From contig CP071308.1 in assembly GCA_027563145.1 (NCBI GenBank), positions 1 to 64,000 of the forward strand: DNA of 64,000 nt, read 5' to 3'. The position numbers and the translations under genes were made by a program. Shown in pieces: positions 8,460-16,410 of the stretch. The DNA is from Halocatena halophila (GTDB lineage: Archaea; Halobacteriota; Halobacteria; Halobacteriales; Haloarculaceae). Numbering within the stretch: position 1 is the stretch's first letter; each line of letters starts with the position of its first letter. Under the pieces are notes generated by a model. The model was given only the letters and a program-made list of their open reading frames with translations, was not told where the DNA came from and searched no databases.

Positions 8460-8818
8460 CAGAGCTCCTCCAGAATGTCACCAACCATGGACTCGAATTG
8501 ATCCTGCTGAAACCACTGATCGACACCAGTTTTAGCTTTCAGATGAACGCCAACTGCACGATCCTCCAACTGGTCATATAATTGATCAATTTTAAGGCCA
8601 GGCGATCCAGCGGGTCCTGGAGTCCTGGGATTACAAATTGTCCAATAGCGCCCTTCGGGGCCTTCAAATCTATCACCAATCGAGTAGTCTACTACGGGCA
8701 TCAACTCCACAGACCCCCAAAGCTGTTTTCCGCAATATTCACACTCAGCCTCGATTTCGACTGTCGAGCCATCCAACCTGATGTTACTAATCCGTTCGGG
8801 CTCGTGGTCACAAGTCAT
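8459..8818 (-). CDS. 119-aa small protein with Cys knuckle
   Basis: The start is ATG at 8818, which overlaps the previous stop as ATGA and has GGAGG just upstream; the longer open frame upstream is a shadow of the overlapping gene. The protein has CDHE near the N terminus and CEYCGK at about 34-39, then a mixed region ending in an acidic helix (MVGDILEEL). A segment reading VGVHLKAKTGVDQ resembles VGVHFKVQAYTEVGQ in the 79-aa protein of the 16-kb operon, suggesting related operons. Function unknown. Confidence 0.7.
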   Translation of the reverse strand: MTCDHEPERISNIRLDGSTVEIEAECEYCGKQLWGSVELMPVVDYSIGDRFEGPEGRYWTICNPRTPGPAGSPGLKIDQLYDQLEDRAVGVHLKAKTGVDQWFQQDQFESMVGDILEEL

Positions 8819-9072
8819 AATTCCTCCAAAAATTTCGTGTGGGGGGCTTTCTCTATCTCGCCAGTTTCGTTTAGATTGATGAGGATGATTCTTCGGCACA
8901 TGAAGCAGCGAGACACCGTCAGTCTGAATTCGATAGGGTTTCCGTTGAGTGGGATTCGGTGATCGCAGTGCGGGCACACAACCGCACCAAATACCCCATC
9001 ATATTCATTTACCATACGGTGATCGGTGGTGATTCTCTGCACTCGGTGTTTCTCCGTACATGTCTTATTCAT
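8815..9072 (-). CDS. 85-aa zinc-ribbon protein
   Basis: It encodes CPHCDHRIP and CFMCRRI, a four-cysteine zinc ribbon with about 18 residues between pairs, flanked by short strands. The start ATG (9072) overlaps the end of the 47-aa gene, and the stop overlaps the start of the 119-aa gene, so translation is coupled along the operon. It is virus- or plasmid-type in size and layout; no function can be named. Confidence 0.7.
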   Translation of the reverse strand: MNKTCTEKHRVQRITTDHRMVNEYDGVFGAVVCPHCDHRIPLNGNPIEFRLTVSRCFMCRRIILINLNETGEIEKAPHTKFLEEL

Positions 9073-9208
9073 CTATGTCACCATCCGGATTGATTGTCTT
9101 CGAACGTCCACCACCGACGTACACGAGAAAGGTGGGTCCGGTGGACATCACGTGAACTCTCCACTGGTTTTGAGTCACAGCCACCACCTCGTTCCATTCC
9201 GTCCCCAT
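9065..9208 (-). CDS. 47-aa small protein
   Basis: The ATG-initiated frame encodes a beta-rich 47-aa product (WNEVVAVTQNQWRVHVMSTG, FLVYVGGGRSKTIN). Its last codons overlap the ATG of the 85-aa gene, in the same overlapping style as the rest of this operon. No good Shine-Dalgarno is visible, which would fit a leaderless first gene. Function unknown. Confidence 0.5.
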   Translation of the reverse strand: MGTEWNEVVAVTQNQWRVHVMSTGPTFLVYVGGGRSKTINPDGDIDE

Positions 9209-9267
9209 CGAAGGGGAGTCGATGATCGATTGGGAATAGGTTGATGTCGGATTCGCCGGCGAGACAT

Positions 9268-10056
9268 TCAGATCACCCCCCTCAACTCAGCGGCATATCC
9301 GAGCTGGCGTTCATACCCATGCGAACTCATCAACACCGGATAAAACGACTCCTCAGCCCGACGCTCTTTGCCGTCGATCGTTGCGAACGGTTCCCCAGTC
9401 TCAACATGCCTGAAATTCTCGACGTGAACGGAATATGTTGATTCGGGATCTTTCGTGATTTGATGACGGAGCATATACACCGGAATTGTTCCTGGGGTGG
9501 CAGGTTTACCCCCACCGTCAGTAACCGCGCCGGTTGCTCGTAGGAACTCAGAAACGAGTTTCTCAGCGTTCTCCACCGCGGTGGCTGTGCCCTGAATCCC
9601 ACACTCAACCTCGATGGCGTTCACGTAGCCGACGAGCGTGTTTCCCACGAAGCCACCTGTTTCGACCAGCGCGTCGATCGAGATTTGTGGACAAATCGTC
9701 CGAGACAATGGCCCTGTCTCGTCGACGATCGCAAATGGTCGATCGTAGGACTGCGTTGAGTGCATCGATAGGACTGTGCACCCACCAATCTGTTCCAGTA
9801 GCTCGTGTGCAAGCTGTGCTTCGTAGGTATCGGCGTCTGGATCGCCTGGAAACTCGCGATTTAAATCGGACTCCGTATATCGGACACCTCGCGAAAGCGC
9901 GCGCTCATTGGCGATGATAAACTTCACCGGCCGACCCACAGCAGGGGGATCAGCAAGCACTCGTTCGATTGCCTCCGCGCCACATGGTTCGTCACCGTGG
10001 ATCGACCCAACGATCGCAATCTCTGGCTCACCCTCCCCCAACTGTTCTACTCGCAT
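9268..10056 (-). CDS. Succinylglutamate desuccinylase/aspartoacylase-like hydrolase
   Basis: From ATG 10056 it encodes 262 aa. The zinc-peptidase signature of the AstE/AspA (M14-like) family is visible: SIHGDEPCG (His and Glu zinc ligands), then DLNREFPG, and SMHSTQ supplying the third ligand His. These are zinc enzymes that hydrolyse amide bonds of N-acyl amino acids. The gene overlaps the end of the TFB gene by 10 bp, so the two are cotranscribed. Haloarchaeal homologues are common on chromosomes. The substrate is unknown. Confidence 0.85.
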   Translation of the reverse strand: MRVEQLGEGEPEIAIVGSIHGDEPCGAEAIERVLADPPAVGRPVKFIIANERALSRGVRYTESDLNREFPGDPDADTYEAQLAHELLEQIGGCTVLSMHSTQSYDRPFAIVDETGPLSRTICPQISIDALVETGGFVGNTLVGYVNAIEVECGIQGTATAVENAEKLVSEFLRATGAVTDGGGKPATPGTIPVYMLRHQITKDPESTYSVHVENFRHVETGEPFATIDGKERRAEESFYPVLMSSHGYERQLGYAAELRGVI

Positions 10057-10997
10057 GAGACTTCCTCCAAATTCTCCTGTAAAGTGGGATGGTGTTTCTG
10101 GATTGTAGCGATGCAAACACCACTGACCTCGCTTACGGCCCGTTGACTCACTGATCGGCCATGGGTGAGCTGATCCGAGAGATACAGTGCACTCGCTGCA
10201 ATTGCGACTGGGCTCGCCCCCGATCCAAGATACTCATCCGGTGCTGTCTTGAGAATTCGACGTGCCATTCGAATCGTCTCATCAGTCTGCTCGAGTTGTG
10301 AACCGAACCGATCTAGAAACGCAGTTGGATCTCCTGGCTGAACTGCGAGCTCGAATTCGCAGATGATTTCTCGTTTTGCCCTAGCAATAGGGATTCGAGC
10401 CACACGAGCGACGTGGGTTATTTCGTCCAGCGAACGAGGAAGACCTACCATTGTGGCGGCAATGTGTAGTGTCCCAGCGGCTACTGATTCGATCGATCTC
10501 CCACTAACTAGTCCTTCATCGTGTGATCGCCTGAAAAGCACACAGGCGGTCTCGCGAACATCTTGGGGAAGTCCAAGTGCACTCGCCATTCGCTCGATTT
10601 CTCCGAATGCTTGTTTTTGGTACTGGGAACGAGAGCCACCAGTTTTTGATCGCTGGTTCCAGGTTCGCAGGCGACGCATCTGACGACGCTTGCGTCCCGA
10701 CAACAAGTTCCCCTGGCTATCCTTGTCTGAATAGCTGATCACAGTTGAGAGCCCCTTGTCGTGCATTGTGTTCGTCACTGGTGCACCCACACGCGACTTG
10801 CGATCACGATCCTGACTGTTGAACGCCCGCCACTCAGGACCGTGATCAATCCCCTCTGTCTCAATGACGAGCCCGCAGCCTTTGCAGACGGTTTCGCAGT
10901 TCCCGTCCACTAAGCGGCCCTCACACTCCGGACACACTGATTTTGGAACTTTCTTTTTATTAGTAGATTCAGAGTGTTCCGTGTTTCTAACACTCAT
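10047..10997 (-). CDS. tfb: Transcription initiation factor B (TFB)
   Basis: A 316-aa archaeal TFIIB homologue. The N-terminal zinc ribbon has CPEC at residues 22-25 and CKGC at 38-41. The B-reader/linker (GPEWRAFNSQDRDRKSRVGAP) is intact, and two cyclin-fold repeats follow (GLPQDVRETACVLFRR... and LGSGASPVAIAASALYLSDQL). TFB recruits RNA polymerase to TBP-bound promoters. Haloarchaea have many TFB paralogues, and plasmid-borne copies can give promoter specificity. It is transcribed with the hydrolase gene. The upstream gap to 11149 is AT-rich and shared with a divergent winged-helix gene. Confidence 0.96.
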   Translation of the reverse strand: MSVRNTEHSESTNKKKVPKSVCPECEGRLVDGNCETVCKGCGLVIETEGIDHGPEWRAFNSQDRDRKSRVGAPVTNTMHDKGLSTVISYSDKDSQGNLLSGRKRRQMRRLRTWNQRSKTGGSRSQYQKQAFGEIERMASALGLPQDVRETACVLFRRSHDEGLVSGRSIESVAAGTLHIAATMVGLPRSLDEITHVARVARIPIARAKREIICEFELAVQPGDPTAFLDRFGSQLEQTDETIRMARRILKTAPDEYLGSGASPVAIAASALYLSDQLTHGRSVSQRAVSEVSGVCIATIQKHHPTLQENLEEVSCE

Positions 10998-11148
10998 ATA
11001 CGCATATGTTAAGTTCCAACTATATAAAAATATTCCTAGTACTGTTCCAAATTGCTAGTAAGTGGTGGATATATTCTGTTTGTTCTACTAACTACGGATA
11101 TGGAAGAGTACAAAACCTTTATTTGCTAATTCTGTTTTTGCTTAAAAT

Positions 11149-12081
11149 ATGGACAGCCAAGTGGCCGTAAGGGAAACAACAACCATTTGCGAGTCGGGAG
11201 AGATAATCCGGACTCTCAGTCCGCCACGGCTTGCGACCCTCTCAGAACTAAAAAGGGGGCATGAAACCCAGCTAGAGGTTGCTAATTCACTGGACCGTTC
11301 TTCCTCATTAATCTCGAAGCATCTGAGTGCACTTGAGGAACTTCCTGTTTCGCTTGTTAATAAAACAGACCTGGCGATTACAGCAGCTGGAAATGCTATA
11401 TTCAACCATCTAAAATCACTAGCACGACGGCTCGACATTGATCTCGACAAAATTGATTTCCAAGGGAATCCTTCTGATATCGATTATTGTCTGTCTCCCC
11501 TCTATTCAGCCCGTGGCCCGCTTCTCTTCCTTGTGTTCCATTCTATTGGAGTTAATAATTCACTCGGGAATCGAATTGATCTCTATCAACAGGAGCAAGT
11601 GCAGACAGCGACGATCGTCTCCGATGTAGAAAGCCGGCAACAGGATCGAGGCGAAGGAGTAAGGCGGAAACAGGTTAGATGGCAATTAAAACAACTTGCT
11701 CAGGCAGATAGTATCCTATTTGAGAATGAACGCATACAGCTCACCGATAAAGGCGAAGCTCAATTGCGGTTTTTTGAGGATATTGTACAAACTATAGAAG
11801 ATGAACATGGGGAAGAATTACCTCGATCAATACCGGAGAGATCACAGTTCACCCCAAACGGATGGCAGGATACAGGGATTAATATTGATATTGAATCTGA
11901 TCAGATGGATGTTGTACCTGAGCTTCAAATCGCGGATGACGCAATCACACTTTCGGATGGTATGACTATCTCAGAACTCATTGAGCAGATCACACATCTC
12001 ACTAAGAGTCATGACTATGATTCGGAATTGAGTCTAAAACTAATGCTTCGATCTCAGGCCACAGAATCTGAAACACAGTAA
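11149..12081 (+). CDS. Two-domain winged-helix transcription regulator
   Basis: The 310-aa protein has a winged-helix near residues 25-95 (PRLATLSELKRGHETQLEVANSLDRSSSLISKHLSALEEL) and a second one near 150-215 (RKQVRWQLKQLAQADSILFENERIQLTDKGEAQL). The C terminus is acidic. Two HTH blocks in one chain are typical of haloarchaeal regulators. It is divergent from tfb and meets the 479-aa gene tail to tail three bases after its stop. Targets are unknown. Confidence 0.75.
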   Translation: MDSQVAVRETTTICESGEIIRTLSPPRLATLSELKRGHETQLEVANSLDRSSSLISKHLSALEELPVSLVNKTDLAITAAGNAIFNHLKSLARRLDIDLDKIDFQGNPSDIDYCLSPLYSARGPLLFLVFHSIGVNNSLGNRIDLYQQEQVQTATIVSDVESRQQDRGEGVRRKQVRWQLKQLAQADSILFENERIQLTDKGEAQLRFFEDIVQTIEDEHGEELPRSIPERSQFTPNGWQDTGINIDIESDQMDVVPELQIADDAITLSDGMTISELIEQITHLTKSHDYDSELSLKLMLRSQATESETQ

Positions 12082-12084
12082 CAG

Positions 12085-13524
12085 TTATCCATTCTGTACG
12101 CATGGACGCTGCTGTTGGCTGTTCTGATGGTACCAATCCTTCCCGACCGCTCCACGTTTGAAATCTCCCCGGTCAATAAAGAACAGTAATTGATTATCAG
12201 GAACAGAAACTGGTGTGAGCCGGTTTTGGAGTTCCATTGCCCGACGATAGATATGGTCTGTAGTCCATCGAGCAGTTGGGTCTGACTTCACAGAGGTGGC
12301 TACCAAAAGCGATTCCTTCGAGAATCGTTCTGAGTCAATCAAAGAACGAATATCACGAGAGTGATTAGCAAGATCCGTCTGGTAATTCAGCTGATCGGCT
12401 ATCTTCTGGACCTTCTGGTTTGGCATCTCATGTTGCTCTACGATCCGTTCAGCTTTTGACTGGATTCGGATCATTTGGTTGTCTGCTGCTTCTTTATCTA
12501 GATATCGAAGTACATCCATTGTTTCATTGGCTACTGATCGCGTGTCTTCATTTATACGATCCATATCGACTTGACCATACAATTCTGGGTACATCGCTAT
12601 CGAAAGTCGAGGGCCAACGGTGAACCAATCGTGATGCTGGACTCCAGTAGCTACGTGAGCAGCTGTTTGGATCTCGTTAAAGATTTCATGATAGTTGGCT
12701 GTTTCCTCGATGCTCGGTTGTCCGACTCGATGGAGGGTTTCGCCGCTCTGGCTTAGGCTGATATCAAGGTCTGTAGACCGAACTACACGTGCAATGCTTT
12801 CCTGTTCCCCTTGACCTAGAACCCCCACGAAGTCTAGATTTGAAACCTTCTCGTACTTCTCCCGGACTGTAAGTGCTGCTAGATATTGGGCAGCTATGTC
12901 CTTATTAAATTGCTTAGGGTCGTTTAGTCCGCGCTCAATCCGTTTTCTGTTCTTCTGGAGTCGATTTCGGCGGTCAACATTGCTTTCCCAATTACCTAAT
13001 CCGTCACGGAATGGTTTTACGTAATCTCCACGTCCATATCTCTCATAGCCACGCAAGGCTTGGCTAGCTAATCTCTCGTGAGTACCTTCTGAGAGTTCAT
13101 CAAGACCGTTTTGGTACTGTTCGAGTAGTCGCCCCTTCTCATCAGGTCGATAATATTTGGAGTAGTCAATTACCTTCAAATCTCCTCGCTGACGTAGTGT
13201 CTCTGTAATATTACCGCGAATTTGCACGTTCCGATTGCTTCTCTCTCGAACTACGCGACCCATTAACCTGTCATAATCGAATTTATCGATTATAATCGTC
13301 GGCCTATGCCTTTTGAAATGAAATAACTGAGGAAGATGAGTATAGAGCGTGCTGAAGCAAAATCCAGGAAGGGCTACATAACCACTTGCCATATTTTTAT
13401 TCCGATAACTGTTTTTGTTTTTATCCATATTAATTATACTGGGAGAGTTTGCCACTCTAGATCCAATCCCACCTCCAGCAATAATCCCAAAGAGAGATCT
13501 CAGTAGACTCCGACGTGTTTTCAT
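12085..13524 (-). CDS. 479-aa hypothetical protein with Tat-like N terminus
   Basis: The N terminus KTRRSLLRSLFGIIAGGGIG has twin arginines before a hydrophobic stretch, like a Tat signal or short anchor. The remainder is a soluble, charged, mostly helical protein (many RRNRLQKNRKR-type runs) without a motif I know. A later start at ATG about 13390 (MASGYVALPGF) would remove the signal. It is AT-richer than its neighbours, suggesting separate acquisition. It meets the regulator gene end to end. Function unknown. Confidence 0.6.
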   Translation of the reverse strand: MKTRRSLLRSLFGIIAGGGIGSRVANSPSIINMDKNKNSYRNKNMASGYVALPGFCFSTLYTHLPQLFHFKRHRPTIIIDKFDYDRLMGRVVRERSNRNVQIRGNITETLRQRGDLKVIDYSKYYRPDEKGRLLEQYQNGLDELSEGTHERLASQALRGYERYGRGDYVKPFRDGLGNWESNVDRRNRLQKNRKRIERGLNDPKQFNKDIAAQYLAALTVREKYEKVSNLDFVGVLGQGEQESIARVVRSTDLDISLSQSGETLHRVGQPSIEETANYHEIFNEIQTAAHVATGVQHHDWFTVGPRLSIAMYPELYGQVDMDRINEDTRSVANETMDVLRYLDKEAADNQMIRIQSKAERIVEQHEMPNQKVQKIADQLNYQTDLANHSRDIRSLIDSERFSKESLLVATSVKSDPTARWTTDHIYRRAMELQNRLTPVSVPDNQLLFFIDRGDFKRGAVGKDWYHQNSQQQRPCVQNG

Positions 13525-13903
13525 GCTAATGAATTACACACCTAGAGTTGTTAATTTTGTCGCCTATTCCCTCTTCCTAGATCTATCAACTAATTAATGG
13601 AAGTGAGAGCCTGCCTTATGCATCAAGGGGGATCTAACAGTCTCTCAAAACTCAAAAATGAGAATGAAATAACTGATCTTCTCATTGGTATTCCCCGTTA
13701 TATGGTATCCGACAGAGGGAATTTCATCCAATCTGTTCTCGACACGGACTAGCAGCTGCACCCTCAGCATGACGGCCGGGAAGCCGTCGTATTCAGCGGA
13801 CAATTCTCAGACCCAGGCCTTGCCATGGGACCCCTTGATTAGCTGGAAAAGCAGCGTCTTCTATAAAGTACCCTTCCAGCATATAGCCAATTGGCTATTC
13901 CAA
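13525..13903. other. Intergenic region with hairpin and promoter
   Basis: No coding sequence is supported. A hairpin GACGGC-cgggaa-GCCGTC lies at 13771-13788, of the type found at ends of IS200/IS605-like elements, though no such element can be drawn. A TATA-like CTATAAA is at 13861 and serves the winged-helix gene at 13904. Confidence 0.4.
13883..13898. promoter_or_regulatory. 16-bp perfect palindrome operator
   Basis: ATAGCCAATTGGCTAT is fully palindromic. It lies 5 bp before the winged-helix start and about 20 bp after the TATA box, so it overlaps the likely transcription start. This fits autorepression. The core GCCAATTGGC recurs at 15222-15231. Confidence 0.65.
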
Positions 13904-14173
13904 ATGGGAAACGATAAATGGAGAGATGATAAATATTGGCACATGCGCGAGAAGGGAGACGATGGCCGCTTTGTTGAATCAGTCACCCACGAGGATGTTC
14001 TAAGTGTCTTTGATGACGTCGAATCACCATTTATCGTTTCAAGTGATATCGTCGAAAGGTTTGACTGTACTGGCGAAACTGCTCGAAATAAGCTAAAGGA
14101 CCTGAAATTAGAGGGATTAGTCAAATCCCGGACTCCCGCTCGGGACACCATCTGGTGGCGGGAGGGTGAATAG
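13904..14173 (+). CDS. Small winged-helix regulator (copy A)
   Basis: From ATG 13904 it encodes 89 aa. The segment VESVTHEDVLSVFDDVESPF, then SSDIVERFDCTGETARNKLKDL and TIWWREGE, matches the 79-aa protein at 16682-16921 nearly end to end. The layout is helix-turn-helix plus wing, with the HTH in FDCTGETARNKL. The longer open frame upstream is not used: it would run through the promoter and palindrome. It ends 2 bp before the next gene, so the two form an operon. Confidence 0.75.
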   Translation: MGNDKWRDDKYWHMREKGDDGRFVESVTHEDVLSVFDDVESPFIVSSDIVERFDCTGETARNKLKDLKLEGLVKSRTPARDTIWWREGE

Positions 14174-14175
14174 AC

Positions 14176-14853
14176 ATGTCTGAGATTCCAGAGCTGTCCA
14201 TGGATCAGCGACTTGTCCTAAGCGAGTATTTCAGCGCATTTTGCAATACCGGCGAAGCATTCAGAGAACCCGTACGACTTGCGCTCGTGCTCGCTAACGA
14301 AAAACCAGCTACAATTGTTGATCCGCCTCCAGATATGTGCCCGTGGAGTCCTCTTTCAACTCCCCATTGTGCTGTGAAACTGCTCGATTCTCTCAATCTC
14401 GAATATCAAAAAATCACAGACTCACCGGGATGGTTTGTCGCAAAAAATAGCATGTGGCTGGAGATGCTGCCTTCTACGAAAACTGTGAATGACGCCTACC
14501 ATCGACGTCTTGGAACTGTTATGGGATACCCTCACAATGCGATCGAAGAGTTTGTCGATAATGGAGGGAATGCACTCGCGCCACGCGACTATGTCGACCA
14601 AGGGATATTCACAGCTTCTGAGATAGGCTATACTGCCTTCGTGTGCTATCTCCCGATCAACACCGAAAACAGCTATCAACAAGTAATCTCACTCGGCAAA
14701 GAGCGATATCGACTGCTACAACAACTTTCAAACCAGTGGGGAATCCCGAATCTGGGAACACTCACAGACAACATCTATCGTAAGTATCGTGCTGTATTCG
14801 CACGAGAATTATCGTCATTTGGTGAGCCGCTCCCTTCGCGACAGACCGCTTAA
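14176..14853 (+). CDS. Haloarchaeal family protein, paralogue of 6608-7279
   Basis: The 225-aa protein shares YHRRLGTVMGYP and QQVISLGKERYRLL with the 223-aa product at 6608-7279. It begins 2 bp after the winged-helix gene. At 7.3 kb the partner gene is instead CYTH, so this family protein travels with different partners. There is no signal peptide, membrane segment or known catalytic motif. Function unknown. Confidence 0.7.
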   Translation: MSEIPELSMDQRLVLSEYFSAFCNTGEAFREPVRLALVLANEKPATIVDPPPDMCPWSPLSTPHCAVKLLDSLNLEYQKITDSPGWFVAKNSMWLEMLPSTKTVNDAYHRRLGTVMGYPHNAIEEFVDNGGNALAPRDYVDQGIFTASEIGYTAFVCYLPINTENSYQQVISLGKERYRLLQQLSNQWGIPNLGTLTDNIYRKYRAVFARELSSFGEPLPSRQTA

Positions 14854-14992
14854 TCTTATTTTTAATTGTAGCCAAAAAGAGTAACTTAGCAAAAGATATG
14901 TGTAGTTGCAGCCAAAAATAATAACCGCCATTCTATCTTCCAGGGATGACGGTCCCTGCAGTTCGAATTGAGTAGTCGGCGTTCTGGCGCGA
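14854..14992. other. Intergenic region with repeated leader fragment
   Basis: No gene is supported. Two short direct repeats, GTAGCCAAAAA and GCAGCCAAAAA, lie near 14868 and 14914. The segment from about 14930 reads CATTCTATCTTCC and repeats at 15122, where it covers the start and upstream region of the 36-aa zinc gene; the first copy looks like a relic of that leader. Confidence 0.4.
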
Positions 14993-15011
14993 AAACGGCG
15001 CGATGCCGTTT
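14993..15011 (-). terminator. Terminator hairpin after small-gene operon
   Basis: AAACGGC-gcgat-GCCGTTT forms a perfect 7-bp stem two bases beyond the TAA of the 36-aa zinc gene. It is likely the end of the leftward operon. Confidence 0.55.
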
Positions 15012-15013
15012 AG

Positions 15014-15124
15014 TTATTCGATCCGGAGTGGGAAATGCCCGCAGTTCGGGCATTCAGGATATTTCTCCTGTTCCGGTCGAATGCCGAAGCCACATTCGCT
15101 GCAAACGCCGATAAACCGAGCCAT
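15014..15124 (-). CDS. 36-aa zinc-knuckle microprotein
   Basis: From ATG 15124 it encodes 36 aa with CSEC at residues 8-11 and CPNC at 25-28, a minimal zinc ribbon ending GHFPLRIE. The open frame extends upstream to 15307, but the zinc ribbon needs only this part and the upstream residues look like read-through of noncoding DNA. It is the last gene of the leftward small-gene cluster. Confidence 0.65.
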   Translation of the reverse strand: MARFIGVCSECGFGIRPEQEKYPECPNCGHFPLRIE

Positions 15125-15221
15125 TCTATCTTCCGGAGATGACGTTTGGTGAATGCACCGCAGCACCTTGCCACCTCCATTTACTTGTACAATAGCTATA
15201 CACGTATACCTTTTGGTCTTG

Positions 15222-15231
15222 GCCAATTGGC
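15222..15231. promoter_or_regulatory. GCCAATTGGC palindrome
   Basis: This repeats the core of the 13883-13898 operator, with one flank conserved (TTGGCTAT). It lies about 100 bp upstream of the 36-aa gene and inside the end of the 87-aa gene. It is a possible second site for the same regulator. Confidence 0.4.
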
Positions 15232-15258
15232 TATAGGAGAATGGCTCTGAGAACCGTT

Positions 15259-15522
15259 TCAATCTTCGTAAGGCAGTTCGCTTGGGGTCGATTTGTTCGC
15301 CGCGCACTCAAGGACGCCGTCGCGAATTCGCAAGAATTCGAAGTCGGCCCCATCGAGTACGTCGAAAATCTCCTGCTCAAAAGTACAGGGGCGATGGGGA
15401 TGGATCTCGAATACGTCCCCTTCGCAGTACCTGACTTCATCAGCGAGCGGTTTCATCCAGTGGTCTATCCGGTCGTGGGCCTTTGCAATCCACGGTGCTG
15501 GGTAATCGGTGTCCTCCGTCAT
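15259..15522 (-). CDS. 87-aa hypothetical protein
   Basis: An acidic small protein (TEDTDYPAPWIAKAHDRIDHWMKPL, then EQEIFDVLDGADFEFLRIRDG) with a predicted strand/helix mix and no metal motif. Its start is preceded by a strong hairpin and a tRNA-like structured segment instead of a Shine-Dalgarno sequence. The gap to the 35-aa gene upstream is about 100 bp, so it may be transcribed with the small-gene operon but translated under control of that structure. Function unknown. Confidence 0.6.
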   Translation of the reverse strand: MTEDTDYPAPWIAKAHDRIDHWMKPLADEVRYCEGDVFEIHPHRPCTFEQEIFDVLDGADFEFLRIRDGVLECAANKSTPSELPYED

Positions 15523-15532
15523 TGTGTTGATT

Positions 15533-15615
15533 GGGGGAACTGCTCCCCCGAAACGCGTTCGGAGAATCGAACTCCGACAGCTTCCCCACGGAAGCTGCCA
15601 CCTGGCCGCGCGTTT
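15533..15615 (-). ncRNA. Structured tRNA-like leader RNA
   Basis: Read on the minus strand, a closing stem AAACGCG/CGCGTTT (15609-15615 with 15551-15557) encloses an 8-bp hairpin (CAGCTTCC/GGAAGCTG) and a second arm, TCGGAG/CTCCGA with loop TTCGATT. That arm plus its closing pair fits the tRNA T-arm consensus GTTCRANYC exactly. A further GGGGG/CCCCC hairpin follows (15533-15549). There is no normal anticodon arm, so it is not a complete tRNA. It may be a tRNA relic or a regulatory leader for the 87-aa gene. Confidence 0.45.
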
Positions 15616-15621
15616 CCCTGG

Positions 15622-15729
15622 CTACCTGTTTGCTTCTATATCGGCTGGATCACCGTCGTAGGCAATCCAGCTGCCAGTATCGGGATCGAAGATGACTAGT
15701 TTGCCATCCTCCTGCCGACAACCACTCAT
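15622..15729 (-). CDS. 35-aa small protein
   Basis: The start ATG at 15729 overlaps the stop of the 39-aa gene (ATATGA), with GGAGG seven bases upstream. The product has a DGKLVIFDPDTGSWIAYD core, a beta-hairpin-like pattern I associate with short conserved haloarchaeal proteins. Residues end PADIEANR. Function unknown. A longer reading to 16011 is the shadow of the overlapping genes. Confidence 0.65.
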   Translation of the reverse strand: MSGCRQEDGKLVIFDPDTGSWIAYDGDPADIEANR

Positions 15730-15845
15730 ATCGAAGCCTCCAGTTTTTTGCAATTGAGACAGATTGCGATTGAATACGTTTCTAACCGGGCGAAGTACAC
15801 TTGCGTCCGGCGACACCGAGGACAGTAGTCTCTCACCAACTGCAT
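15726..15845 (-). CDS. 39-aa zinc-ribbon microprotein
   Basis: ATG 15845 overlaps the previous stop (TAATG) with GGAGG just upstream. The product has CPRCRRTQVYF and ICLNCKKLE, a two-knuckle zinc ribbon. The stop overlaps the start of the 35-aa gene. It is the third microprotein of a chain in which every gene overlaps the next by a few bases. Confidence 0.7.
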   Translation of the reverse strand: MQLVRDYCPRCRRTQVYFARLETYSIAICLNCKKLEASI

Positions 15846-16084
15846 TAGACTGCCTCCTTCGCTCGGCACCGGTTCTGTTGGGAGATCTCCGGGTTGGTAA
15901 ATCGGTCAACCTCTCCGTGTCTCCACAGAACTTCTGTGGGCACGAGATCTTGCCCCACTTCAGTATAGGCCTGAACTTTGAAGTGAACGCCCACACGGAC
16001 AGGAGGCTCAACGTCGGGTTTCCGATGGTCTGAGGGAGGCCCTAAAACTTCAATCGCTGTGAGTGCCCGTTCTCGGACGCTCAT
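15845..16084 (-). CDS. 79-aa hypothetical protein in coupled operon
   Basis: It starts with ATG overlapping the stop of the 109-aa gene (ATGA). It has the RVGVHFKVQAYTEVGQDL stretch that resembles VGVHLKAKTGVDQ in the 119-aa protein of the 9-kb operon, so the two operons probably share ancestry. It contains no zinc motif. It ends with the Shine-Dalgarno of the following gene embedded in its last codons. Function unknown. Confidence 0.65.
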   Translation of the reverse strand: MSVRERALTAIEVLGPPSDHRKPDVEPPVRVGVHFKVQAYTEVGQDLVPTEVLWRHGEVDRFTNPEISQQNRCRAKEAV

Positions 16085-16410
16085 CTGTCTTCACCCTGGG
16101 GAGTGGCGTAGTCAACTATCGTAGCCGAATCAACGACTATGATCCCTATGGGGGTAACTTGGAATGTAGTCCGAATATGAGCTTCCCCAGGTTCGTTAGC
16201 TTCCCCTGAACCGATTGGACCACATTCTTCGCAGTTCGTCCATCGAAGGTACCACCCATGAGAATCACCGGTGACGTAGATGTGCGCCGTTGGGTCGTGT
16301 TCGTCATCACACAACTGGCGAACGCTGGTAATCAGCTTGTTGCAGGAATCGCAGATCACCTGGCCGTCCGGTGTTCCGACCGGTTCCCCCGAGACCTTCA
16401 GGTCTGTCAT
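16081..16410 (-). CDS. 109-aa protein with two Cys pairs
   Basis: It has CDSC near residue 20 and CEEC near 60, plus another Cys (QLCDDE) and His (DEHDPTAH), suggesting a zinc-binding fold. A beta-rich C terminus follows (RTTFQVTPIGIIVVDSATIVDY). It begins on ATG overlapping the TGA of the 27-aa leader peptide gene, so translation depends on that gene. Function unknown. Confidence 0.65.
   Translation of the reverse strand: MTDLKVSGEPVGTPDGQVICDSCNKLITSVRQLCDDEHDPTAHIYVTGDSHGWYLRWTNCEECGPIGSGEANEPGEAHIRTTFQVTPIGIIVVDSATIVDYATPQGEDR

Noticed and set aside
13771..13788. IS200/IS605 end at the GACGGC hairpin
   Set aside because: No tnpA or tnpB sequence is adjacent and no matching second end was found.
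15541..15640. Complete tRNA gene on the minus strand
   Set aside because: The T-arm is perfect but no anticodon arm or normal D-arm fits between the stems, so only a tRNA-like structure is claimed.
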